This document shows positions 18,253 through 26,604 of a stretch of 64,000 bases of DNA, in pieces. Source of the DNA: CAZSSM01 sp964609385 (GTDB taxonomy: Bacteria; Planctomycetota; Planctomycetia; Isosphaerales; Isosphaeraceae); contig CAZSSM010000014.1 in the NCBI GenBank assembly GCA_964609385.1, forward strand, positions 46,025-110,024. The letters run 5' to 3'. Below the pieces are notes generated by a model. The model saw nothing but the letters and a program-made list of their open reading frames with translations. It was not told where the DNA came from and did not search any database. The translations under genes and the position numbers were made by a program. Within the stretch, counting starts at the first letter, position 1. Every line of letters begins with the position of its first letter.

Positions 18253-19524
18253 TCAGGACGGCTCGGGCGTCTCCGCATCCGGATCGACGCCCTCGGGGAT
18301 CATCACGAGATTGTTCCGGTGAATCACCGCGTCATAGGGGGTCTGCGGGAGGACCTGATGGACCTGGTCGCTCCGGAGGCCGCGGATCCGACGGACGTCG
18401 TCGTCGTCGTAGTTGCATAGGCCACGCGCGATCTCGACCCCTCGAGGATCACGAACCGAGACGACGTCGCCTTTACGGAACCGGCCCTGGACCTCGGTGA
18501 TTCCAATGGCCAAGAGGCTGGACCCGTCGCCGTTCAACGCGCGGGCGGCACCGTGATCGACGCACAAGATCCCTCGAGTTCGTGCCGTCAGGCCGATCCA
18601 ACGTCGACGCGCCGGCTCGCGGGGACCTTCAGGGAGGATCAGCGTGCCGACCTCTTGGCCGGCCAGGATCCGGGTCAACGGCTCGGGCTGACGTCCCGAG
18701 GCGATGATGACCGAACCGCCGGCCTGTGTGACCATCCGCGCGGAGGCCAGCTTGCTGGCCATGCCGCCCGAACCCAGTTGGCTCTTGCCCGGTCCGGCCA
18801 GGCCCATCGTTGCAGCATCCAATTCGCGGATCAGCCGAATCGGTTCGAGTCGGGGCGCATCGGCAGGCCGATCGCTCGGATCCTCGGCAAAGAGCCCATC
18901 GACGACGCTCAGGACGATCATCAAAGGGGCCTGCAGGAGATTAGTGACCATCGCAGCAAGCCGGTCGTTGTCGCCGAACCGGATCTCGTCGACGCTGATG
19001 GTATCGTTCTCGTTGATGATCGGGACGGCATTCCAGCTCAGCAGGGCATCGAGCGTGTTGCGGACGTTGAGGTAGCGGGTCCGATCGTCGAAGTCCTCGT
19101 GTGTCAGGAGGATTTGCGCAGCACAACGCCCCTGACGACGGAACCCTTCGTCATAAGCACGGATGAGTAGGGCCTGTCCAACCGCTGCGGCAGCCTGGAT
19201 CTCCGGAAGGCACTCAGGCCGTCGCGGAAGGCCGAGCCGTCCCACACCCGCGCCCACAGCTCCCGAGCTGACCAGAACCACCCGCCGACCCGTCGCCGTG
19301 ATCGAGCAGATCTGCTCAGCCAGATGTTCGATTCTGGGCAGGTCCAAGGCTCCGTCGTCCCGAGTCAAGACACTCGTGCCGACCTTGACGACCCAGATCT
19401 CGGAGGTCAGCACGACCTCCTGCCTCGCCAGGTCGGGGGACTGACGCGAGAAAGCTCCGGCGTCTCCCTGGACGCTCGGACCATCCCCATGCTCCTCGGG
19501 CCGACGTCCGTGGATCGCTCCCAT
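18253..19524 (-). CDS. proB: Glutamate 5-kinase with PUA domain
   Basis: ProB phosphorylates glutamate to glutamyl-5-phosphate, the first step of proline synthesis. The amino-acid-kinase domain shows WVVKVGTSVL, VVLVSSGAVGAGVGRLG, PIINENDTIS, FGDNDRLAAMVTNL and GSGGMASKLASARM. The C-terminal PUA domain (about 320-410) has DHGAARAL and FRKGDVVSVRDPRG. The product has 423 residues, including about 37 extra N-terminal residues. An internal GTG with AGGAG just before VLTSEIW could be the true start, giving a normal-length protein. No proA lies nearby. The gene ends 28 bases from the convergent exported-protein gene. Confidence 0.93.
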   Translation of the reverse strand: MGAIHGRRPEEHGDGPSVQGDAGAFSRQSPDLARQEVVLTSEIWVVKVGTSVLTRDDGALDLPRIEHLAEQICSITATGRRVVLVSSGAVGAGVGRLGLPRRPECLPEIQAAAAVGQALLIRAYDEGFRRQGRCAAQILLTHEDFDDRTRYLNVRNTLDALLSWNAVPIINENDTISVDEIRFGDNDRLAAMVTNLLQAPLMIVLSVVDGLFAEDPSDRPADAPRLEPIRLIRELDAATMGLAGPGKSQLGSGGMASKLASARMVTQAGGSVIIASGRQPEPLTRILAGQEVGTLILPEGPREPARRRWIGLTARTRGILCVDHGAARALNGDGSSLLAIGITEVQGRFRKGDVVSVRDPRGVEIARGLCNYDDDDVRRIRGLRSDQVHQVLPQTPYDAVIHRNNLVMIPEGVDPDAETPEPS

Positions 19525-19722
19525 CACCGACCTCTCCTTCTGTCGGATTCAATCTCTGACCGATCGCCCCATCACGTCCGGCCCATGAAAAAACGGATCG
19601 CGGCCCCCTTTCTTTTCGGGGACGGTCCCGCTATCCTTGTAATATGAAATGACTTTGAGTATCTGCGGCGGGGCGATTGGGGAGAGTCGTCCCGTCGCAT
19701 TATTTTTTTTGGTCAGCTGGAC

Positions 19723-21348
19723 ATGGGCGAACTCCATCACGAATGCGGGGTGGCCGCAGTTTATCACATGCCGGCTGCGAACGCCTCGAATCTCCTACCT
19801 CTCGCGAATCGGCCCGACTCCGCCTCGCGTCTGATTCCGAGAATGTTGCTGGACATGCAGAACCGCGGCCAGCTCGCCGCCGGGATCTCATCGTATCAGG
19901 CCGATCGCAAATGGCTACTTAAGACCCACAAGAAGCTGGGCACCGTTTCTGAGGTATTTCAGCTCGTCCGCCAGGACGACTTCCGAAAGCTGATGGAAGC
20001 CTACAACGGCAATGCGGCGATCGGTCATGTGCGTTACGCCACCTGCGGTGGAGAGGATGAGCGGCTCGCTCAACCCTTCGAACGCGAGCACGGCCGCAAA
20101 ACACGCTGGTTCAGCGTCGCCTTCAACGGACAATTGGCCAACTACAACGATCTGAAGCACGACCTCCTCGAGTCGGGCGACTATCACCTCCGACTCGACA
20201 CCGACACCGAAATCCTGATGCACTGCCTGAGCCGTGAGTTGCAAGCCGAGCGTGATCCGTCGGCGATCGACTGGGTCGGCGTTTTTGGTCGCGTGGCCCG
20301 TCACTTCGACGGCGCTTACACGATCGTGCTGCTCTCGGCCACCGGCGACATGATCGTTGCGCGCGACCCGCTCGGGTTCCGCCCGCTCTGCTACGCGCGT
20401 CGGGGCTCGATGTTCGCTGCAGCCAGCGAGAGCGTCCCGCTGGCCAATCTGGGCTTCGAGGAGATCCGCTCCCTACCGCCAGGTCATTTGGCGATCGTCA
20501 ACGCCCATGGTGTCCGGATCGCGCCGTTCCTTGAAGCAACGACCGATCGGCGGGCCCATTGCTTCTTCGAATGGGTCTACTTCGCCAACGTGGCCAGCAC
20601 GCTCGACGACCGCTCGGTTTACTTAACCCGCTCGGATCTGGGGCTCGAGTTGGCCAAGCAGGAGGACCGACACTGGGATCCGGCTGAGGCGATTGTCGTG
20701 CCAGTGCCTGACACGGCCAAGGCGGCCGCAGACGCGATGGCCTTCGGGCTTGGACTGCGTTCGGTCGAGGGCCTGATGCGCAACCGCTACATGGGGCGCA
20801 CGTTTATCGAGGGGGCACGAGGCCGCGTCGAGAAGGCTCGGCTCAAGTATACGCCCCTGCCCGAAGTCCTCTCCGACAAGCAAGTCCTGCTGGTCGAGGA
20901 CAGCATCGTCCGCTCAACGACGATGCGGGCCTTGATCGACGAGATCCGCGTGCGTGGACGCGCCCGCGAAATCCATATTCGCGTCGCGTGTCCTCCGATC
21001 ATCGCCCCGTGCTATTACGGCATCGATATGTCCAAGCGGCACGAACTATTCGCCGCTCAGCCGCAGTTCCGCGAGTCCGGCTCGGGCCCCTTGACCCGTC
21101 GGACCGAGCAGCGGATGGCCGAGGAGTTGGGGGCCAACAGCCTCCGCTACCTGCCGGTCGATGCGCTGGCCCGCGCCGTCGGACTGTCTGAGGATCAACT
21201 CTGCCAGGCCTGCGTGACGGCTCGGTATCCGACCCTGGCCGGCACCCAACTCTACGCCAAGGACGAGCCCCGCGCTGAGATCTACCCTTCGCTAATCGAT
21301 TCCGATTCGGACGACGAAATCGAGCCCCGTGCCTATGAGGCGTCGTGA
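19723..21348 (+). CDS. purF: Amidophosphoribosyltransferase
   Basis: PurF transfers ammonia from glutamine to PRPP, the committed step of purine synthesis. The catalytic nucleophile is Cys8 (HHECGVAAV), so a 7-residue propeptide would be removed, as in the Bacillus-type enzyme. The glutaminase core has MQNRGQLAAGIS, IGHVRYATCGG and FNGQLANYNDL. The phosphoribosyltransferase domain has the PRPP loop LLVEDSIVRSTT. Possible [4Fe-4S] ligands of the Bacillus-type class are present: Cys in HCFFEWVYFA, in PCYYGID and twice in CQAC. The 541 residues include an acidic tail. It stands alone, not in a pur operon. Confidence 0.92.
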   Translation: MGELHHECGVAAVYHMPAANASNLLPLANRPDSASRLIPRMLLDMQNRGQLAAGISSYQADRKWLLKTHKKLGTVSEVFQLVRQDDFRKLMEAYNGNAAIGHVRYATCGGEDERLAQPFEREHGRKTRWFSVAFNGQLANYNDLKHDLLESGDYHLRLDTDTEILMHCLSRELQAERDPSAIDWVGVFGRVARHFDGAYTIVLLSATGDMIVARDPLGFRPLCYARRGSMFAAASESVPLANLGFEEIRSLPPGHLAIVNAHGVRIAPFLEATTDRRAHCFFEWVYFANVASTLDDRSVYLTRSDLGLELAKQEDRHWDPAEAIVVPVPDTAKAAADAMAFGLGLRSVEGLMRNRYMGRTFIEGARGRVEKARLKYTPLPEVLSDKQVLLVEDSIVRSTTMRALIDEIRVRGRAREIHIRVACPPIIAPCYYGIDMSKRHELFAAQPQFRESGSGPLTRRTEQRMAEELGANSLRYLPVDALARAVGLSEDQLCQACVTARYPTLAGTQLYAKDEPRAEIYPSLIDSDSDDEIEPRAYEAS

Positions 21349-21396
21349 ACCGTCGACGAACCGAAACGCCCACCCGATCCGCTGAGCACATCGCTG

Positions 21397-21951
21397 ATGG
21401 CCGACTCGCTTCCCGAATCGATCGGCTCCAGGCCGCCGGCCACGCGGGTCGGTCAACTGGCCTTCCTGGCCAAGCCGGAGCACCTCAACACAATGGGGAC
21501 CGTCCACGGCGGGATCCTGTTGAACCTGGCCGATGAGACCGGGGCCCAGGCCGCATGGCGGTACGCTGGTGGCGACCGAATGGTCACTGCAGGGTTTGAC
21601 TCGTTCCAGTTCTTGACCCCGATCCCGTTGGCGCATCGCGTCGAAGCGATCGCCGAGGTCAGCGGCGTGGGTCGGAAGTGGATCGAGGCGCGGATCGAAG
21701 TCTACGTCGAAGAGATGGACGGCAATCACCGTCAACTGGCCGGCTATGGCTATGCGGTCTATGTCTCGCTCGATGTGGAGGGTCGTCCACGGGAAGTCCC
21801 GCCGCTCTTGGTCTGCGACGAGGCGGATCGTCAGCGTGATGAGGCGGCCCAGCAGCGCCAGGCGATCCGCAAAGGGCGATTGGAGGAGGCTCGACATCAT
21901 GCCGAGGTCGTCCGGTCAATGGCCGCGCCGGACCACCGAACGACCTCTTGA
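21397..21951 (+). CDS. Acyl-CoA thioesterase, hotdog fold
   Basis: This 184-residue protein is a hotdog-fold thioesterase of the YciA/cytosolic acyl-CoA hydrolase type, which hydrolyses acyl-CoA to free acid and CoA. The core (20-130) has the helix NTMGTVHGGILLNLADETG with the catalytic Asp/Glu region, followed by TAGFDSFQFLTPI. The last 45 residues are a charged helix rich in Arg, Glu and Gln. It starts 48 bases after purF and may share its transcript. The acyl chain specificity cannot be read from the sequence. Confidence 0.85.
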   Translation: MADSLPESIGSRPPATRVGQLAFLAKPEHLNTMGTVHGGILLNLADETGAQAAWRYAGGDRMVTAGFDSFQFLTPIPLAHRVEAIAEVSGVGRKWIEARIEVYVEEMDGNHRQLAGYGYAVYVSLDVEGRPREVPPLLVCDEADRQRDEAAQQRQAIRKGRLEEARHHAEVVRSMAAPDHRTTS

Positions 21952-21966
21952 CCGTCGAACGGCAGA

Positions 21967-23529
21967 TCAGCCGTTGTCCTGGCTCGGATTCGACGCGGAG
22001 GACGTCAACGGCATGTCAGCGCGGACCAGCTCGGAAGAATCGTCAAGCGGAACGCTCACGATCTGCGAGACTAGTTCGGCCGGGATCGCGTCGCGTGGGT
22101 CGAGCACGACCTGCTCACCCGGCTCCAGGCCGCCAAGGATCTCCTGCCAGACCGGGGTCAGCCGACCCAGGACGACCTCGCGGCGCTCGAGACCCGCATC
22201 GGTCCGTCGGTAGCAGAAGGCCGAATCGCCTTCCAGAATCACCGACTCCGGCGGCACGACTAAGCTCATCGACTCCTCCGTTATGGTGTCGATGACCACC
22301 TCGGCGGTCATGCCGGGCAGGAGCCCTTCGAGGCTCCGGTCCAACTGGATCGTCGCCTCGTAATACTTCACCCGATCGTCGAAGGCCCGCCCTAGGTTCA
22401 GCGGAAGGTTGTTGACTTTGATGACGGTCCCCTCCACGTGAGCCGCCGAGAGGCCTTCCAGCGTGGCCGTGGCGCGCATCCCCTCGCGGACCCGATTGAT
22501 CATCGACTCGTGAATGCGCGGTTGAACGATCATTTTTTCGAGGTTGGGCAACCGAAACATGTCCATCCGCCGATAGACTCGACTCCCCAAGGCAATCTGC
22601 GGATCGTCATCATCGTCGTTGGCGTAAATGACCATCCCGTCGTGCGGCGCCTGGATGGTGCAGTGCTCGACCTGTTGCCGAAGCTCGTTGAGCCGATCCA
22701 TCTGCCAGTCGTAGCCGCGCTTCTGCGAGAGATACTCCGTCTTCGCTTGGCTGATGGCGTTCTGGAGCATAACGGTGTCTTTGACCACCGTGAACCGATT
22801 GAACACATCGTAGGTTAAGGTCGCTTGGTTCTCAGCGATCTCGGTCTCTTCGAAACCGAGCTGGAAGCTGAGCAACTGGCCCTCAGAAAGCAAGCCCTTG
22901 GCGAAGACCCCCTTGGCCCATTTCAAGAGTTCTTCACTCCGGCCCCGCTGAGTCCGGGAGACCTCGATTTGGCCCTGGTAGGTCAGGTTGGTCTGGTCCT
23001 TAGTGCCTTGATACTCACGGAGGGTCTCTTCAGCGACCTGTAGGTCGAGCTGCGCGGCCTCCATGTCGGCCAAAGCCCGCTCAGTGCTGATCTCCTGAAT
23101 CCGGATCAGCTCGTCGTACTCCGAGGAGTCCAGCCGCGCCAGCACTTGGCCAGCTTTAGCCATCGTTCCCTCGGGGACCAACTCGATGATTGTGCTGGAA
23201 CCGCTGGATGAGGGGTCATCGCGATAGCCCCAGATCTCCGCCTCGACCTCTTCAAGTTGGCACTCGATGAGCGTGTTCTCCGCGCTGTCGGTCTTGCCGT
23301 AAGCGGTGACTTGCGGCACCAAGTTGACGCGGGCCACCGCGACCAACGGTAACTCGTCGAGCAGGCCGTCACCATCGGACCAGGCTTTCCAGCCGGACCA
23401 GCCCCGTTGGCCGAGCAGACCGGCCAGGACGATCAGGAGGATTACAAGCGACGCTCGGAGACGATGTCCCCATGGAGAACGCTTCGTCACGTCCACAGTT
23501 TCGGTCTCGGTCATCAACACACGAAGCAT
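21967..23529 (-). CDS. HlyD/RND-type periplasmic adaptor (efflux membrane fusion protein)
   Basis: This 520-residue protein of the HlyD/AcrA adaptor family links an inner-membrane transporter to an outer-membrane channel. A membrane anchor at about residues 25-42 follows a cytoplasmic basic start. The first lipoyl half is near 110-140 (VPEGTMAKAGQVLARLDSSEYDE), then a long coiled coil (about 145-305). The second lipoyl half follows (HCTIQAPHDGMVIYAND), then beta-barrel and membrane-proximal domains with LPGMTAEVVIDT. GGAG stands 8 bases before the ATG at 23529, which I prefer to the longer frame. No transporter partner gene is adjacent, which is unusual. It converges with the thioesterase gene. 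Confidence 0.88.
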   Translation of the reverse strand: MLRVLMTETETVDVTKRSPWGHRLRASLVILLIVLAGLLGQRGWSGWKAWSDGDGLLDELPLVAVARVNLVPQVTAYGKTDSAENTLIECQLEEVEAEIWGYRDDPSSSGSSTIIELVPEGTMAKAGQVLARLDSSEYDELIRIQEISTERALADMEAAQLDLQVAEETLREYQGTKDQTNLTYQGQIEVSRTQRGRSEELLKWAKGVFAKGLLSEGQLLSFQLGFEETEIAENQATLTYDVFNRFTVVKDTVMLQNAISQAKTEYLSQKRGYDWQMDRLNELRQQVEHCTIQAPHDGMVIYANDDDDDPQIALGSRVYRRMDMFRLPNLEKMIVQPRIHESMINRVREGMRATATLEGLSAAHVEGTVIKVNNLPLNLGRAFDDRVKYYEATIQLDRSLEGLLPGMTAEVVIDTITEESMSLVVPPESVILEGDSAFCYRRTDAGLERREVVLGRLTPVWQEILGGLEPGEQVVLDPRDAIPAELVSQIVSVPLDDSSELVRADMPLTSSASNPSQDNG

Positions 23530-24315
23530 CGGGAACGCTCCAGCAGATCGAACGAAGGCGGGACGACGCCCGGAGGAGGGGGCGATCGCGAGTTCGAGAG
23601 TTGGGCAGGGGGGCATGAACGACGGTCACGACCGGTCACAGCTCCAACCTAAAGCGTGAGCTGTCAATCGATCATCGATCGCCATGATCTGGTGATCGCA
23701 ACCACTCTCATTATAGCGACGTCAGGGATTACGTTAGGCCCCCTGCTAACCTCTGACCAGTCGCCCGCCGAACCTCGAAGCCGGAACGAACGGAACCCAC
23801 GTCCGCACAGGGTCACCCCGCACTCTTTCAGACACGCCCTTCAGGAGCAGAAACCACTCGGATTACCCGCCAGACTGGCCCCGTCTTTCTCTCCCTGCGG
23901 GTGGGGATCCTCTTCGACGACCGCGCTGAATTCCAAGGCTGTCGACGGCTCTGTCGGATTGGAGACCGTCCCCGATTCAGCTTCTCCCTCGACCTCGTCT
24001 GCATAGAGACACAGCGTGACCCCGCCTGAACCACCAACCAGGATCCGATCGGCTTCCGAACAACGGAACGCCGATTGAGCACTGATCGCGCGGTGATCCC
24101 AACCAGGTCGCGGCAATCCTGCGCGAACGAAGCTGGGGCGGATCGTCGGAGCATTTTCCGATCTGAGCGTATTGACATCGACCATGAGTCGATCGACCAC
24201 ACATCGAGGGAGCCGTCATCATCTCTCCGAGCAGACCTGCTACACTGGATGGTTTAGGAGGATGCGTGGCATCCGTGTTCGGTGACGTTCGATGGGGTAG
24301 GGGATCTCGAAGCCG
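23530..24315. other. Long intergenic region with at most one weak ORF
   Basis: These 786 bases lie between the adaptor gene and the DUF1559-type gene. The only frame worth noting is the minus-strand one at 23841-24200, listed separately. I see no RNA gene or strong repeat. Confidence 0.35.
23841..24200 (-). CDS. Possible small hypothetical protein
   Basis: This is a frame of 119 codons starting at GTG 24200, or ATG 24185. The middle part (residues 48-70, ADRILVGGSGGVTLCLYADE) looks like alternating strands and is more protein-like than random frames here. The third codon positions are only mildly GC-rich, no ribosome-binding site is evident and I recognise no family. It may be spurious. Confidence 0.25.
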   Translation of the reverse strand: MVDRLMVDVNTLRSENAPTIRPSFVRAGLPRPGWDHRAISAQSAFRCSEADRILVGGSGGVTLCLYADEVEGEAESGTVSNPTEPSTALEFSAVVEEDPHPQGEKDGASLAGNPSGFCS

Positions 24316-25497
24316 ATGAAATTCTTGATCGCGTTGGGGTCGCTGATCACGTTGGGGATCCTCCTCCTGAGGCGCTGGACGTGGTTGGCCAAGCTAGCGC
24401 GTTGGCTTCGATTGCCCGAGGGACTCCCGAGACTCATGCTGATCGGCTTCGGGCTCGGATCGGGCCTCTACCTCCTGCCGACGGTCCTGGTTCCGGTGTT
24501 GATCTCTGACGAAAACGCACGGTTCCTGATCGTTTCCGGCCAGCTCGACCTGCGATTGGTCCGGGTCGTCGCCATCGGTGGCGCTATGGGCGGGATCATC
24601 ACGTTCTTGGCTTGGCCTTGGCTTCAACACGCCCACAAACGGGCCGTCGCCGGCCTGGTGTCGCTGGCGCTTTGGACCCTGATCGTGCTGGGCGTTAGCC
24701 TGATCCCGACACCCGATCAGCAAGGCATCCCGCTGTTCAATCTGGTCCGGGATTATCTGCCAGACGTGTCCAGCACCTATCGCGATCAGGCCGAGCCGTT
24801 ACGCCAGCTCCACGACGATCTGATCGCCTACACCGAGTCGACCGGCGCAGGTCACCTTCCGTCAGGCACGATCGGACCAGAGACGCTGCCGCCCGACCTT
24901 CGGCTCAGTTGGATCGCCACACTGGTCGACGAGCGCCGCCAGGACCTTGGCGAGCCCCCTCGATTCGATTCGCGCGTCGCCTGGAACGACGAGGTCAACC
25001 GAGGCGCGGCGAACCAGCCGCTCGATCTGGTCCGAGGACCTCACCTCGAAGCGCCGGGTCGACCGGGTCAAACGCGCTATGTGGGGTTGGCCGGCGTGGG
25101 CGTCGACGCGCCCTATCTGGACCGCACACATCCTCGAGCCGGGGCCTTTGGTTACCGAGAATCTGCACGATTGGAGATGATCACTGATGGCCTGGCCGAA
25201 ACGGCCCTCGTCATTGAGTCAGCGTGGCTGACCGGCCCGTGGGCCGCCGGCGGACCGGCCACCGTTCGAGGCCTTGACCTCTCGATGACACCGGCCATTG
25301 GGCTAGAGCGCCCCTTCGGCAGCCTTCATCGGCTCAACAGCTACGGCGCCCTCACGCTGTTTGCTGATGGCTCGGTCCGGCTGATCCGACCCAGCGTCGA
25401 CACCGATGTACTGGCCGCCCACATCACGATCCACGGCCCCAAGACCGAATCGCGCTCACAGTTTAGGCCGGCCGACACCCTCACGATCGTGCCTTAG
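24316..25497 (+). CDS. Membrane-anchored DUF1559-type protein
   Basis: This protein has 393 residues. The first 140 contain about four hydrophobic helices (3-20, 38-62, 76-96, 108-126). The C-terminal soluble half resembles the DUF1559 family common in planctomycetes: TRYVGLAGVGVDAPYL, HPRAGAFGYRESARLEMITD, GPWAAGGPATVRGLDL and the ending GALTLFADGSVRLI. It differs from typical members in having a multi-helix membrane part in place of the pilin-like N-terminus. The usual His nine residues before the DG is also not at the expected spacing. The function is unknown; it probably displays the domain outside the cytoplasmic membrane. Confidence 0.75.
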   Translation: MKFLIALGSLITLGILLLRRWTWLAKLARWLRLPEGLPRLMLIGFGLGSGLYLLPTVLVPVLISDENARFLIVSGQLDLRLVRVVAIGGAMGGIITFLAWPWLQHAHKRAVAGLVSLALWTLIVLGVSLIPTPDQQGIPLFNLVRDYLPDVSSTYRDQAEPLRQLHDDLIAYTESTGAGHLPSGTIGPETLPPDLRLSWIATLVDERRQDLGEPPRFDSRVAWNDEVNRGAANQPLDLVRGPHLEAPGRPGQTRYVGLAGVGVDAPYLDRTHPRAGAFGYRESARLEMITDGLAETALVIESAWLTGPWAAGGPATVRGLDLSMTPAIGLERPFGSLHRLNSYGALTLFADGSVRLIRPSVDTDVLAAHITIHGPKTESRSQFRPADTLTIVP

Positions 25498-25592
25498 ACC
25501 GATCGGCCTAGTCGCAAAGGTTCAGCGGTGCGGACCCGATCGGCATCCCAACCGATCTGGATCCAACCCGACGTTTGAGGATCAACACATTT

Positions 25593-25832
25593 TCATTCGC
25601 CGACATATGGAAGCATGGCCATGTAGCGGGCACGCTTGATCGCCAGCGACGTGGCTCGCTGGAACACCGCGCTGTTGCCGCTCCGCTTTCTTGAGAATAT
25701 CTTGCCCTGGTTGGTGCACATCTTCTTCAAGAGCCCGATGTCTTTGTAATCGACATACGCGGGACGAGGCGAAACCCCGTCCACGGTGAACCGGCAGCGG
25801 TTCTTCCGACGCCCTTTGCTCCGGGTGGCCAT
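25593..25832 (-). CDS. rpsR: 30S ribosomal protein bS18
   Basis: This 79-residue protein is bS18 of the small subunit, which binds next to bS6 and uS11 on the platform. The diagnostic segments are CRFTVDGVSPRPAYVDYKDI, GKIFSRKRSGNS and FQRATSLAIKRARYMAMLPY. The start at 25832 gives the usual length; a TTG three codons upstream is possible but sits too near GAGGAG. It stands alone, without the rpsF, ssb or rplI neighbours usual in other bacteria. Confidence 0.95.
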   Translation of the reverse strand: MATRSKGRRKNRCRFTVDGVSPRPAYVDYKDIGLLKKMCTNQGKIFSRKRSGNSAVFQRATSLAIKRARYMAMLPYVGE

Positions 25833-26307
25833 CGACCTCAACGCTCCTCACGCGCGAAAAAACGCGACACGAATGATCTCGAACAAAATGGTTTCCAGCC
25901 CCGCTCCTTGTTCGGGGGTGGACGAAAAGAGATCCCCGGAATGTATCGCCAGCGTTTGCCAATCGTCAAGACGACCCTCGCCTGGACACTCAGAGAATCT
26001 GCCCAGAAGGTAGGAATCGCTTGACAGTCGTCACCAATAGGACTTGAGAGGATAAGGAGAGGACGTCTCGCCGCCCGTCGTTGGATCATGACCTGGGTCG
26101 AAGACCAGTCCGCCCGACCGCTGCTCGATGCCAGAACGCCTCGGGAGGTGGTCGAGAACCATGGCATCTCGTGTGCACTCTCTACCGCTGGGTGCCATTC
26201 TCGGGGCATTGACTCAGTCAACCGTTCTACTCAAGACTCGCCTAACTGTTTGATGCCACATCCTGCGGGAACGCAACTCGAGACTTCACCAAACCGCCGC
26301 CTTATAA
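25833..26307. other. Intergenic region upstream of rpsR
   Basis: This region contains the presumed rpsR promoter and leader, including a short CCCCG/CGGGG stem near 25910. The part beyond about 26000 holds no supported gene. Confidence 0.35.
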
Positions 26308-26604
26308 CACGTTTATGTTCACAACAGAAACAAGCCCCTCCAGTATGCCGAACACGGCGGGGGCGTGGTGCGATACGCGATGGTGGGCTTGCAGAACACT
26401 GTGCTGGCTGCTCGCTACCGGATCGAACTGCCGGACGAGGAGGCGCTGGCCGAAGAGATCGCCCGAACCCGACCGCGTTTGGAGGACCGCTCCTGCAACC
26501 CGAGCGGCCCTGAAGACTGGGGGGATCTCACCGAGGCGTTTGGTCAGGGGTCGACTCGGTCAAGGCCTCATAGGTCAATCGCTGAATGTCCTGGCGGATG
26601 CTGA
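26308..26604 (+). pseudogene. Fragment resembling the C-terminus of a DUF1016/YhcG-type PDDEXK nuclease
   Basis: An open frame beginning after a stop at 26305 reads RNKPLQYAEHGGGVVRYAM, then VGLQNTVLAARYRIELPDEE, then ALAEEIARTRPRLE. This pattern (hydrophobic VxYA strand, short turn, a Y-x-x-x-LP-E-E element and a final charged helix) resembles the C-terminal end of DUF1016 nuclease-like proteins. No start or N-terminal nuclease domain is visible upstream. The end runs into the 3' part of the opposite-strand hydrolase gene. I read it as a decayed remnant; the family assignment is from memory and uncertain. Confidence 0.4.

Noticed and set aside
19617..19722. TAATAT as a -10 box for purF
   Set aside because: No -35 hexamer is found at the right spacing, and planctomycete promoter consensus is not known well enough.
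25498..25592. Two CCGATCGG palindromes between the DUF1559-type gene and rpsR
   Set aside because: The motif is self-complementary and common in this GC-rich sequence; the long loop makes a terminator unlikely.
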